From Phycisphaerales bacterium (lineage in GTDB: Bacteria; Planctomycetota; Phycisphaerae; Tepidisphaerales; Tepidisphaeraceae): a stretch of DNA of 10,368 bases. The notes under the pieces were generated by a model. The model searched no databases. It saw nothing but the letters and a program-made list of their open reading frames with translations, and had not been told where the DNA came from. This document shows, piece by piece, positions 1 through 6,653 of the stretch. The stretch is from positions 1-10,368 of the forward strand of contig PMAK01000009.1 in assembly GCA_003153655.1 (NCBI GenBank). The letters run 5' to 3'. How positions within the stretch are numbered: position 1 is the first letter of the stretch; each line of letters opens with the position of its first letter. Made by a program: the position numbers and the translations under genes.

Positions 1-1047
1 CTCATCAACCAGTGGGCCAACGTGATGCGCTGGGAGAAACGGACGCGCCCGTTTCTGCGCACCGCCGAGTTCTTGTGGCAAGAAGGTCATACCGCTCACG
101 CAACCGAGGCGGAAGCGGCCGAAGAAGTGGCGCGCATGCTCGAGGTCTATCGCGAGGTTGCCGAAGACATTTGCGCCGTCCCGGTCTACAAGGGTGAGAA
201 GTCGGCCTCCGAACGTTTCGCCGGCGCGAACCATACGTTCTCGATCGAAGCGCTGATGCCCGACGGCCGGGCGCTGCAGTCGGCGACCTCGCACGAGCTG
301 GGTCAGAACTTCGCGCGCGCGTATGACATCACGTTTGCGGCCGAGGATCAAACGCAGCAGTACTGTTGGACCACGTCGTGGGGGATGTCGTGGCGCATGC
401 TGGGGGCGTTGATCATGACGCACGGCGACGATCGCGGCCTGCGCATCCCGCCGCGCATGGCGCCGACCGAGGTCGTCATCGTCACGATCCCGCGCGGCGA
501 CACCACCCAGCTCGACATTGCTGCGCGCGATCTCTACCAGAAGTGCAAGGACGCCGGACTGCGCGTGCGGCTCGACGACCGGCCGGGACAGTCGCCGGGC
601 TACAAGTTCAACGAGTGGGACCTGCGCGGCGTGCCGATTCGGCTCGAGCTCGGTAATCGCGACATTGAAGCCGGCGTGGTCACGCTCGTGCGGCGCGACA
701 AAGCGGTGAAAGAAGAAGGGCAAAAGCAGCAGGTGCCGCTCGGAGAAATCGTCGCGTTCATCCCGACGGCCCTCGAATCGATCCAGCACAACCTGTTCGC
801 GCAAGCCAAGACGTTCTTGCAGGACCACACGATCGCCACCCTCGACCGCGACGAGTTCTTCCGGCTGCTCACCGACCGCGCGGGGATGATCGATGTACCC
901 TGGTGCGGACGCCCGGAGTGCGAAGCGCTCGTCAAGGAGAAGACCAGTGCGTCGACGCGCAACATACGGCTGCCGCCCCGCGCGGCAACCTGCGTGCCGT
1001 GCGGCGAGCCGGCAAACTGGCAAGCCTATTTCGCGCAGTCGTACTGA
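1..1047 (+). CDS. proS: Prolyl-tRNA synthetase, archaeal/eukaryal type, 5'-truncated
   Basis: This cytoplasmic enzyme charges tRNA-Pro with proline. The frame is open from base 1, so the N-terminal part is missing; 348 residues remain of the roughly 480 usual in this family. Residues 1-140 are class II catalytic core. They include TSHELGQNFA (about 97-106) and the motif 3 region, GMSWRMLGALI followed by HGDDRGLRIPPRMAP at about 128-157, with the ATP-binding arginine. The anticodon-binding domain follows, at about 157-255. The C-terminal zinc-type domain, which marks the archaeal/eukaryal ProRS class, carries C302, C307, C331 and C334 and ends in an aromatic Tyr (FAQSY), as usual. The next gene starts one base after the stop, suggesting an operon. 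The first Met or Val codons in the frame (22, 25) are internal, not true starts. Family assignment is firm. Confidence 0.95.
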   Translation, partial: LINQWANVMRWEKRTRPFLRTAEFLWQEGHTAHATEAEAAEEVARMLEVYREVAEDICAVPVYKGEKSASERFAGANHTFSIEALMPDGRALQSATSHELGQNFARAYDITFAAEDQTQQYCWTTSWGMSWRMLGALIMTHGDDRGLRIPPRMAPTEVVIVTIPRGDTTQLDIAARDLYQKCKDAGLRVRLDDRPGQSPGYKFNEWDLRGVPIRLELGNRDIEAGVVTLVRRDKAVKEEGQKQQVPLGEIVAFIPTALESIQHNLFAQAKTFLQDHTIATLDRDEFFRLLTDRAGMIDVPWCGRPECEALVKEKTSASTRNIRLPPRAATCVPCGEPANWQAYFAQSY

Positions 1048-1048
1048 C

Positions 1049-1594
1049 GTGTTCGATCTCTACCGGGCACTACGAGGTCTCGCGATCGGATTCGCGGCGC
1101 TCTCGTTCGTCGCGGCGGCAGCGCCGGACGCCCAGAATGCGCGCGTCCTGCAGCGCAGTTCGGGCGGAGACGTCGTCACGGCACGAAAGATCGCCGCGGC
1201 GCTCTTGGCGCGCACGCTGCCTGCGCAACTCATGCGCGTGCGTTGCGAGCGCGCCGCAGGCCACGTCGATTGCGGGCTGATCGTGTCGGGAACGACGTTC
1301 CATCATGCGCTCGATCTCGCGTCGTGGAACGCGGAGATCGCGAGCCTCGTCGCGTCCGCCTATGCGACGGTTCCCGAGCTCGATGAGGTCGACTGTTGGG
1401 CCACCGTCCCGCTCGATGCCGGGAAGGGCGCGGTCGTGAGCGGCGACTTCGCACAGCCGACGTCGGCGACCGTGTTTTCGATCACCGTGCCGCGGGCGCA
1501 GCGAACCGGCGTGCCCAAGCGCCTCGCGGCCGGCGAGGGGACCTTCTGGGACCCGGCCTTTCGGGCGGCGCTGTCGAAGGGGACGAACGGATGA
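1049..1594 (+). CDS. Small exported or membrane-anchored protein of unknown function
   Basis: I do not recognise this 181-residue protein. The chosen start is the GTG at 1049, one base after the proS stop. The frame stays open upstream into proS, but that part would be an overlapping shadow. From this start the protein has a short N-terminal stretch with Arg (residues 6-9), a hydrophobic segment at about 11-25 ending in AAAAPDAQN, and then a soluble domain, which fits a signal peptide or N-terminal anchor. Cysteines are at 66, 75 and 116; two lie in RVRCERAAGHVDCG, so a disulfide is possible if the protein is exported. The gene ends in an ATGA overlap with the M16 peptidase, so the two are probably translationally coupled. 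A partner or accessory role for the peptidase is only a guess from position. Confidence 0.7.
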   Translation: MFDLYRALRGLAIGFAALSFVAAAAPDAQNARVLQRSSGGDVVTARKIAAALLARTLPAQLMRVRCERAAGHVDCGLIVSGTTFHHALDLASWNAEIASLVASAYATVPELDEVDCWATVPLDAGKGAVVSGDFAQPTSATVFSITVPRAQRTGVPKRLAAGEGTFWDPAFRAALSKGTNG

Positions 1595-2889
1595 TTCGCA
1601 CCACGACCCTCCCCAACGGCGTGCGCGTCCTGAGTGAGTCGATGAGCCACGTGCGCTCGGCGACGGTCGGCGTCTGGTGTGACGTCGGCTCGGCCTGCGA
1701 GCCTGCGCATCAGCGCGGGATCTCGCATCTGCTCGAGCACATGGTCTTCAAGGGGACACCGCGGCGCACCGCGCGTCACATCGCCGAGGAGATGGATGCG
1801 ATCGGCGGAGAGCTCAACGCGATGACCGACAAGGAGACGACCTGCTTCTACGCGCACGTCGTCGACCGCCATCTGCCGCGCGCGATCGACGTTCTCGGCG
1901 ATATCCTCCAGCACGGCCTGTTTGCTGCCGACGATCTCACGCGCGAACAGCAGGTCGTCCTCGAAGAGATCAAGATGTACGACGATTCGCCCGCCGAGGT
2001 CGTGCACGACCGGTTCACGCGCACGCTGTGGCGCGGCGCGAACCTGGGCGATCCGACGATCGGCTTTGCACATACCGTCGCCGCGATATCGCGCGAGGAC
2101 CTGCTGCATTGGCGCGCGACGCGCTATGCGCCCTCGACCGTCGTCATCACCGCGGCCGGAAATCTGGATCACGACGAGCTGGTGCGGCTGGCCGATGAAT
2201 CGTTCGTCGCATTCGCGGGCAACGTCGCGCCCCCGCCGTCCGAACGTCCGCGATTCGTGCCGGGAATCGACGTCACCACCGACGACACCGAGCAAGCCTA
2301 CGTTCTGCTCGGCTTTCCCGGCCTGGGCATGCGCGACGAGCGGCGGTATGCGCTCTCCGTTCTCGACACGCTGCTCGGCGGCGGAATGTCGAGCCGGCTG
2401 TTCCAAAGTGTCCGGGAAGAGCGCGGCCTCGCCTACGAGATCTCCGCTTTTCAACAGGGATACCGGAACGCCGGACTGTTCGGCGTGAGCGCAGGCTGCT
2501 CGCCCGAGCGCACGCAAGAGTGCGTCGACGTCATCGTCGACGAGATCGACCGGCTGCTGCACGACGGCGCGAGCGCGAGCGAGGTCGAGCGCGCGCGCGA
2601 GCATCTCAAGGGGAACCTGACCCTCGCGCTCGAGAGCACCTTCAATCGGATGTCGCGGCTGGCGCGCAACCATCTCGTCCACGGCCGCCAGATCTCGACC
2701 GAAGAAGTCGAGGCCGCATTCGATGCGGTCGACGCCGCCGCCGTCGATGCACTCGCTCGTGAGTTGCTCGGCGCGGAGCGCGGACTGTGCGTACTGGGAC
2801 CGGGTGAGGTGCGCGGCGTGCGTCTGCCGGGAGCCGCTGCGGCGCGCTGCCGCGAGGCCGGACGAATCTGGTCGTGGCCGCCGGCTTGA
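1591..2889 (+). CDS. M16 family zinc metallopeptidase (pitrilysin/processing-peptidase type)
   Basis: This is a 432-residue M16 peptidase of the short bacterial type, close in layout to the mitochondrial processing peptidase beta subunit. The inverted zinc motif HLLEH is at residues 46-50 (H46, E49, H50), inside GISHLLEHMVFKGT. The distal zinc-ligand glutamate lies in VVLEEIKMY at 125-126. The second half has the family's GGGMSSRLFQ and REERGLAYE motif at 263-283, with the Arg/Tyr pair used for substrate binding. So the catalytic set is complete. No signal peptide is visible, suggesting a cytoplasmic location. The ATG at 1591 overlaps the previous stop (ATGA) and starts the canonical TLPNGVRVLSE opening. 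The last ~25 residues after LGPGEV look like non-family tail. The following amj-like gene starts inside its 3' end. Confidence 0.93.
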   Translation: MIRTTTLPNGVRVLSESMSHVRSATVGVWCDVGSACEPAHQRGISHLLEHMVFKGTPRRTARHIAEEMDAIGGELNAMTDKETTCFYAHVVDRHLPRAIDVLGDILQHGLFAADDLTREQQVVLEEIKMYDDSPAEVVHDRFTRTLWRGANLGDPTIGFAHTVAAISREDLLHWRATRYAPSTVVITAAGNLDHDELVRLADESFVAFAGNVAPPPSERPRFVPGIDVTTDDTEQAYVLLGFPGLGMRDERRYALSVLDTLLGGGMSSRLFQSVREERGLAYEISAFQQGYRNAGLFGVSAGCSPERTQECVDVIVDEIDRLLHDGASASEVERAREHLKGNLTLALESTFNRMSRLARNHLVHGRQISTEEVEAAFDAVDAAAVDALARELLGAERGLCVLGPGEVRGVRLPGAAAARCREAGRIWSWPPA

Positions 2890-3050
2890 ACCTCGTGACG
2901 CAGGCGATTCAGATCGGGGCCTACGCAGCGCGCGTGGCGGGCGTCACCACCGGTCGCATCGCGACGGCGATCTCGCTCTTCTCGTTGGTCGTTACCGCGA
3001 GCCGGTTGGCCAATCTCGTCGTCGTGCCGGCGTTGGGGGCGCTGGCGGAT
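2874..3050 (+). pseudogene. Amj-like lipid II flippase, 5' fragment cut at a sequence junction
   Basis: The first ~59 codons resemble the N-terminus of the Amj (YdaH, DUF2837) family, polytopic membrane proteins of about 260-270 residues that flip lipid II across the inner membrane as an alternative to MurJ. The visible cues are the pattern AYAARVAGVTTGRIATAISL (residues 16-35), then SRLANLVVVPALGALAD. Both hydrophobic stretches match the first transmembrane segments. The likely start is the GTG at 2874, overlapping the peptidase gene by 16 bases. After about residue 59 the family resemblance stops; the frame continues as SPAATCSM to a stop ending at 3077, and those bases read better as DUF58 on the other strand. 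The gene is therefore broken by the join near 3050, not necessarily in the living organism. The family call rests on remembered motif patterns. Confidence 0.6.
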
Positions 3051-3060
3051 TCGCCGGCGG
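3045..3060. other. Junction between two unlike sequences
   Basis: Plus-strand Amj-like coding sequence stops making family sense at about 3050, and minus-strand DUF58-like coding sequence starts at about 3053. Both genes are truncated here. GC content, codon style and gene types differ on the two sides. The join sits in a small inverted repeat, GGCG-GATT-CGCC (3045-3056), which could have favoured mispriming, fold-back or microhomology joining. The exact base cannot be fixed by eye. Confidence 0.7.
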
Positions 3061-3532
3061 CGACATGCAGCATGTAGGCCTGCGGCTGGTGGGTGAAGGC
3101 TTCGGCTCCGTCGAGCTCGGCGAGGCCGACGGAGAGGCTCGGCCAGAATCGCTTGGTATTGAAAAAGTCATATTGAATCGTGGCGTTTTGCCCGACGGCG
3201 ACGTACTCGGGAATCACGCGCTGGACGCGCAGGCCGGCGAGGACGAGGCGGCAGATCAGGGCGCTGATGAGGAGAATGCCGATCATCAGGCCGAAGACGC
3301 CGAAGAGGAGATTTGCCTGGCTGTTGATGGCAGCGAGGCCCATGAACATCATCATCGCGCAATAGATGAGACCCGTGAGGGAGAAGTCGACGGACGGGCG
3401 TTTGCGAACGGGGGTTGTGGGTCCTTCATCGCGAATGGGAGGCTGACGGCGGCGAGAGGTTATCCATCGCCAGGCGGCCAAGCCGCGCGGGCCGAATCGC
3501 TCGATCAAGTTGGCGTTTGTCACTCTGGACAT
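3053..3532 (-). CDS. DUF58 family protein, N-terminal part only (3' end lost at junction)
   Basis: Only about 160 residues remain of a protein that is usually 300-450 long. DUF58 proteins sit in the membrane and are nearly always encoded next to MoxR ATPases; they are thought to work with them in assembling or maturing other proteins, often with a VWA domain. Visible here are a basic cytoplasmic N-terminus (ITSRRRQ, PVRKRP), the DFSLTGLIYCAMMM entry, two hydrophobic segments at about 53-69 and 74-98 separated by NSQANLL, and then the LAGLRVQRVIPEYVAVGQ start of the extracytoplasmic beta domain. The DUF58 core itself is missing because the gene is cut by the join near 3053. It starts 38 bases after the moxR stop and is surely co-transcribed with it. 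Confidence 0.75.
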
Positions 3533-3570
3533 GGTGGATCCAGGTTGGGGACCCTCATCGGGGCACGTTT

Positions 3571-4503
3571 CTATCGGGGCGCGGGAATTCTATCCAGGAT
3601 TGTCTGAAGAATGCGGCTTGTGGCCGCGAGGTCGCCGTTGTGCAAATAGGTTTTGCTCACCACGCGGTGGGCACAGCAGGGGATGAAGAGAGTTTTCACG
3701 TCGTCGGGAGTGACATAGTCGCGTCCGCTGACGACCGCCGTTGCCTGGCAGGCCTGTGTCAGGGCGAGGGCGCCGCGCGGGGATACGCCGAGGTGCAGTT
3801 GTTCGTGATGCCGGGTCGCATCGGCCAGATCCAGGACGTAATCGACAATCAAAGAATCCATGCGGGTTTTGGCGGTTTTGTCCTGAATCTCAACGACCTC
3901 GGCGGCGGACATCACCGGCTTTAATTGGTCGAGTATTGTGCGTCCCGGCTGGGTGGTGAGGATGCGATGTTCGGCGGTGCGGCCGGGATATCCCAACTGA
4001 ATCCGGAGGAGGAACCGGTCGAGCTGGTTCTCCGGCAGATAATAAGTGCCTTCGAATTCAAAGGGATTTTGGGTGGCGACGACCATGAACGGGCGTTTGA
4101 GCGGGAGGGTTTGGTTCTCGATGCTGACCTGCTCTTCGCTCATGGCTTCGAGGAGAGCGGATTGCGTGCGTGGGGTTGTGCGGTTGATCTCGTCGGCGAG
4201 GACGATGTTGGCGAAAATCGGGCCGGGTTTGAAATCGAATGTCTGGGCCTGGCTGTTGAATACGCTGACGCCGATGACGTCACTGGGCAGTAGGTCTGGG
4301 GTGAGCTGGATGCGGGTGAATTTACAGTCGATGCTGCGGGCCATTGCGCGGGCGAGGACGGTTTTGCCAACGCCGGGGACGTCTTCGATCAATACATGGC
4401 CTCGGCCGAAGAGGGCCGTGAGCATGAGGTCGATGGATCGGACATCCCCGAGGAAAACGTTTCCGATGTTTTTTCTGAGGCGGTCGATCTGCGGGTTGGC
4501 CAC
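3571..4503 (-). CDS. moxR: MoxR family AAA+ ATPase
   Basis: This 310-residue protein is a full-length MoxR ATPase, a cytoplasmic chaperone-like AAA+ protein. It has Walker A DVPGVGKT (41-48, with K47 and T48), Walker B IVLADEIN (100-107, with D104 and E105), sensor 1 ATQNP (143-147), the arginine-finger region ENQLDRFLL (158-166, R163) and the C-terminal lid with GVSPRGALAL (sensor 2). All catalytic residues look intact. The start is GTG at 4503, supported by AAGGA six bases upstream. It follows the pseudopilin gene by 81 bases and precedes DUF58 by 38 bases, the standard moxR-DUF58 order. Whether it belongs to the riboswitch transcript or has its own promoter is unclear; a GAAA-loop hairpin lies in its leader. 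Confidence 0.94.
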   Translation of the reverse strand: MANPQIDRLRKNIGNVFLGDVRSIDLMLTALFGRGHVLIEDVPGVGKTVLARAMARSIDCKFTRIQLTPDLLPSDVIGVSVFNSQAQTFDFKPGPIFANIVLADEINRTTPRTQSALLEAMSEEQVSIENQTLPLKRPFMVVATQNPFEFEGTYYLPENQLDRFLLRIQLGYPGRTAEHRILTTQPGRTILDQLKPVMSAAEVVEIQDKTAKTRMDSLIVDYVLDLADATRHHEQLHLGVSPRGALALTQACQATAVVSGRDYVTPDDVKTLFIPCCAHRVVSKTYLHNGDLAATSRILQTILDRIPAPR

Positions 4504-4527
4504 GTAGTTTCCTTAATCTCGGCCTTG

Positions 4528-4543
4528 GAGCGGTTTCCCGCTC
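4528..4543 (-). other. GAAA-tetraloop stem-loop in the moxR leader
   Basis: Read on the minus strand this is GAGCGG-GAAA-CCGCTC, a perfect 6-bp stem closed by a GNRA tetraloop, 24 bases before the moxR start. No T-tract follows, so it is not a standard intrinsic terminator. It could mark an RNA processing or partial termination point between the B12-regulated operon and moxR. Confidence 0.45.
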
Positions 4544-4584
4544 TAAATTTCCAGACTCGTCAAATTCTAGCACAGGTGTGGCTG

Positions 4585-5334
4585 TCAGGGAATCGAGGCC
4601 TGGTACATTGAATTGTCGTTGGAAATGAAGCCGGTGCCGGCGACGACCTGGGGTATGAGTGATGTGAATCGTTGATAGAGGGTTTCGGCGTGGCCGTCGC
4701 AGAAGGCGATATTGGTGCCGCCTCTGTGGCGGAAGCCCTGGGTGCCGGCCCATGTTGAGGTGAAGCTGAAGATGAGATCGTCGGGGCCGGGGATTGGGGA
4801 GCGCATGAACTTGTCGGCGCCGGCGGAGTATTGGCCGTCGCCGAAGAGGGCGCAGCGGGATGGGCGAGTGACCTGGTTTAGTTTGGCGGGGGCGGCGGTG
4901 GTTGAGCCGGATTGTCCGCCACCGATGTAGCTGTCGTTGTAGTTGTAGCCGGTGTAAGGATCGTTTGGTGCGTTGCTATTTCCGGAGAATGAGGGGCATT
5001 GTTGAATCTGAGTGTTGGTGCTGCCTTGCCACAAAATGCCGGGAGTCACGGTGACCTGCCCGCTTGAGAGCGTGCGGGTCACCGTGAAATCCCAGTTGTA
5101 ACTGACCATCTGCGTCGAGCCGAGGTCGGTGTAATAGGCAATTGGGTATTGCCCGTTGTACGCATCGGCGTAGTTATGAACCGCGATCACCATCTGGCGA
5201 AGATTGCTAAGGCAGTTGAGGGTCAGCGCCTGCTGCCTGGCGGTTGAAAGGGCCGGAAGCAGGAGGCCGATCAATACCGCGATGATCCCGATGACCACCA
5301 GCAATTCGACCAGTGTGAACGCTTTCTTCGCCAT
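4585..5334 (-). CDS. Type II/IV prepilin-like protein, H-X9-DG type (DUF1559-like pseudopilin)
   Basis: This 249-residue protein starts with a short basic leader and the prepilin signature [20 protein letters not shown] prepilin peptidase would cut before F6, and E10 is the conserved Glu at +5. The residue at -1 is Ala (A5) instead of the usual Gly. The hydrophobic alpha-helix spans about 6-28. The rest is a globular, Asn/Tyr/Gly-rich domain with Cys at 41, 113, 161 and 212. Near the C-terminus is [17 protein letters not shown], with H203 and D213-G214 fitting the H-X9-DG motif of pseudopilins that are greatly expanded in Planctomycetes. It lies 12 bases after the PEP-CTERM gene and is almost surely co-transcribed under the cobalamin riboswitch. 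The ribosome binding site is weak, so coupling is likely. Its specific role is unknown. Confidence 0.92.
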   Translation of the reverse strand: MAKKAFTLVELLVVIGIIAVLIGLLLPALSTARQQALTLNCLSNLRQMVIAVHNYADAYNGQYPIAYYTDLGSTQMVSYNWDFTVTRTLSSGQVTVTPGILWQGSTNTQIQQCPSFSGNSNAPNDPYTGYNYNDSYIGGGQSGSTTAAPAKLNQVTRPSRCALFGDGQYSAGADKFMRSPIPGPDDLIFSFTSTWAGTQGFRHRGGTNIAFCDGHAETLYQRFTSLIPQVVAGTGFISNDNSMYQASIP

Positions 5335-5346
5335 GGATCGGCTCTG

Positions 5347-6168
5347 TTATGAAAGACGGCGGCGACGGCTTACGGCCAAGAGCGCCAGCGGGAGCAATAT
5401 AGCTGCCGTGGGTTCCGGGACAGCCTGGGCGGAGATGCCGTCGATGGTCATGCGTTCGTCGGTGCCGGCCGGGACGGAGAACTCGACGTATTGAAAGCTG
5501 GTGAGTCCGGTGCCGCTGAGATCCAGCCAGTTTCCGCCTGCTGATCCGTTGAAGAGGGCGCGGATCTGGTCGTAATTCAGGCCGTTGAGATCACTGAGGG
5601 TTCCGACGAATGGTTGGCCGAAGTTGGCTAGTTCCGTTCCGCTTGGCTGAAAGTAGCCGCTGATCTCGGTGTCGAGATAGGCATTGGTCGGGAGGTCGAA
5701 GGATTCATCGCCGACAGGGAACCAGTCGGTGCCGTTTTGGCTGATGCTGACGGTTGCTTCGGGGATGGGTGAGAAATAGCTCGCCGGATTGCTTGCGACA
5801 CCGGATCCGTCGGATGAGACGTCGTCGAGGCCGTTGTTGACGAATACGCCGAGGGCTGGGACGGAGGTGATGGCGGCGGGCTGGGCGAAGGAGAATTCGA
5901 CGCTGCCGCCGGCGGGAATCACGACGATATCGTTTGTCTCAAACGGTGGATTGAAGGGGTTGATGGCCCCGAATTCCTCGTCGGTAGTTGGAGCGCCGAG
6001 GGCGGCGGTGGGATCGTTCCACGCATTGGTTGTGCTATCGCCGAGGCCGGAGGAATTGACCACACTCGTGGCGTAAATCGTCCCGGCGATGGACCGGGAG
6101 GAAATTGCCGCGGACAAGACCACAAAAAAGACGGACGACTTCTGCGCAATCGGAGAAAACGGGGACAT
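5347..6168 (-). CDS. PEP-CTERM sorted surface protein under a B12 riboswitch
   Basis: This is a 273-residue exported protein. The ATG at 6168 is preferred over one 27 bases upstream because GAGGAGA lies 5 bases before it. Residues 11-29 form a signal peptide (VFFVVLSAA...SIAG). The C-terminus is a typical PEP-CTERM tail: VPEP at 250-253, a hydrophobic stretch (TAAILLPLALLAV) and RRRR at 268-271, which an exosortase would process so that the protein reaches the outer surface. The body is Asn/Gly/Ser-rich and probably all beta. NDPTAALGAP (51-60), VSISQNGTDWFPV (140-152) and a YVEFSVP strand followed by MTIDGISAQA recall discoidin-like surface domains; that is a resemblance, not an identification. 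It is the first gene after the cobalamin riboswitch and is followed by a pseudopilin after 12 bases. A corrinoid-binding role is inference only. Confidence 0.9.
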   Translation of the reverse strand: MSPFSPIAQKSSVFFVVLSAAISSRSIAGTIYATSVVNSSGLGDSTTNAWNDPTAALGAPTTDEEFGAINPFNPPFETNDIVVIPAGGSVEFSFAQPAAITSVPALGVFVNNGLDDVSSDGSGVASNPASYFSPIPEATVSISQNGTDWFPVGDESFDLPTNAYLDTEISGYFQPSGTELANFGQPFVGTLSDLNGLNYDQIRALFNGSAGGNWLDLSGTGLTSFQYVEFSVPAGTDERMTIDGISAQAVPEPTAAILLPLALLAVSRRRRLS

Positions 6169-6243
6169 GAGAATCTCCTCGCAACATGGCGACATGGCTG
6201 AAAGCGGAAGCGCGCACGCTCCGCAACAGGGGTCGCAAGCCTG

Positions 6244-6279
6244 AAAAAATAATTGCGTTTCCGAAAGCTGATTCGCGCA
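6244..6279 (-). terminator. Candidate riboswitch terminator (expression platform)
   Basis: On the minus strand TGCG-CGAA, a TCAGCT loop, TTCG, a GAAA bulge and CGCA form an interrupted 8-bp stem (6254-6279), followed at once by ATTATTTTTT (6244-6253). It lies about 46 bases after the B12 box and about 75 bases before the gene start, the right place for transcription attenuation. The bulge makes it weaker than a classical terminator. Confidence 0.5.
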
Positions 6280-6325
6280 GCCCGATCGGACATGGCTTCA
6301 GGAAGAGCAACGGCTCATCCCACAT

Positions 6326-6492
6326 GGCAGGCAGGTCTTCTGGCTCGTGATATCCGGCCTCGTCTTCCCGGCGCCACTTGTCTATCAGTGGTCACCAGTG
6401 ACTAATTGAGTTCCGGTCGGGCTTTTCTTTCGCCCGCTCAAGATCACTTACAGCGGCGCGTCCGCGGCGGATTTTAACCGCCTTCCCTGACG
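6326..6492 (-). promoter_or_regulatory. Cobalamin (B12) riboswitch
   Basis: Read on the minus strand, the hallmark elements occur in order. CAGGGAAGGCGG, then TTAAAAT and CCGCC form the first core helix (about 6466-6489). GACGCGCCGCTGTAAGTG (6445-6462) matches the conserved core ending in CTGTAA. A GC-rich hairpin, CGGGC-loop-GCCCG, lies at about 6418-6438. CACTGATAGACAAGTGG and CGCCGGGAAGACG form the next arm. The B12 box AGCCAGAAGACCTGCCTGC lies at about 6327-6345. In this RNA family, adenosyl- or methylcobalamin binding usually switches the downstream genes off. Those genes here are the PEP-CTERM protein at 6168 and the pseudopilin behind it. The identification is by eye; an Rfam covariance-model scan for the cobalamin family would settle it. 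Confidence 0.9.
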
Positions 6493-6503
6493 CCTGCGCG
6501 GAC

Positions 6504-6532
6504 AAGAAAGCAAATTCGTATGATGATGTCAA
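6504..6532 (-). promoter_or_regulatory. Promoter of the riboswitch transcript
   Basis: On the minus strand a perfect -35 TTGACA (6527-6532) is followed after 17 bases by a weak -10 TTTCTT (6504-6509). An A/T-rich run just upstream of the -35 (about 6534-6546) could act as an UP element. Transcription would start near 6497, a few bases before the riboswitch, which fits well. The poor -10 keeps confidence moderate. Confidence 0.55.
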
Positions 6533-6572
6533 ACGAAAAAAATAAATGGAAAATGAGACGACGCAATCAGCG

Positions 6573-6600
6573 CCGCGCGGTCGCAAAATATTCCGCGCGG
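6573..6600 (-). terminator. CCGCGCGG stem-loop after the lipoprotein gene
   Basis: Two copies of the self-complementary octamer CCGCGCGG (6573-6580 and 6593-6600) flank a 12-base A/T-rich loop, giving an 8-bp all-GC stem 53 bases after the lipoprotein stop. Only a short T-run follows, after about 18 bases. It is a plausible transcription end or RNA-stabilising hairpin that separates the lipoprotein gene from the riboswitch promoter. Confidence 0.4.
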
Positions 6601-6653
6601 GCGTGGCCGCGATCAGAATTCGGGAAGCAAGTTGGTGTCGTAAACGAGGATGG

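Noticed and set aside
1360..2682. 440-codon open frame on the minus strand
   Set aside because: It lies opposite the M16 peptidase, whose zinc motif and other family motifs are intact. The antisense frame is Arg/Asp-rich with no family features, as expected in very GC-rich DNA.
2723..3607. 294-codon plus-strand frame that spans the junction
   Set aside because: It overlaps the peptidase and amj-like genes out of frame and runs antisense to DUF58; its Glu/Ala/Gly-rich protein has no recognisable motif. Its continuity across the join is chance.
3925..4293. 122-codon plus-strand frame
   Set aside because: It is antisense to the moxR ATPase, whose motifs are all intact.
4560..4572. Extended -10-like TGTGCTAGAAT on the minus strand as a promoter for moxR
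   Set aside because: No -35 at a suitable distance: the nearest, CTGACA, is only 13 bases away. It remains a weak possibility.
6035..6325. 96-codon minus-strand frame starting directly after the B12 box, considered as the first regulated gene or a leader peptide
   Set aside because: It crosses the candidate terminator and overlaps the PEP-CTERM gene out of frame; its protein is Arg-rich and motif-free, and no ribosome binding site precedes it.
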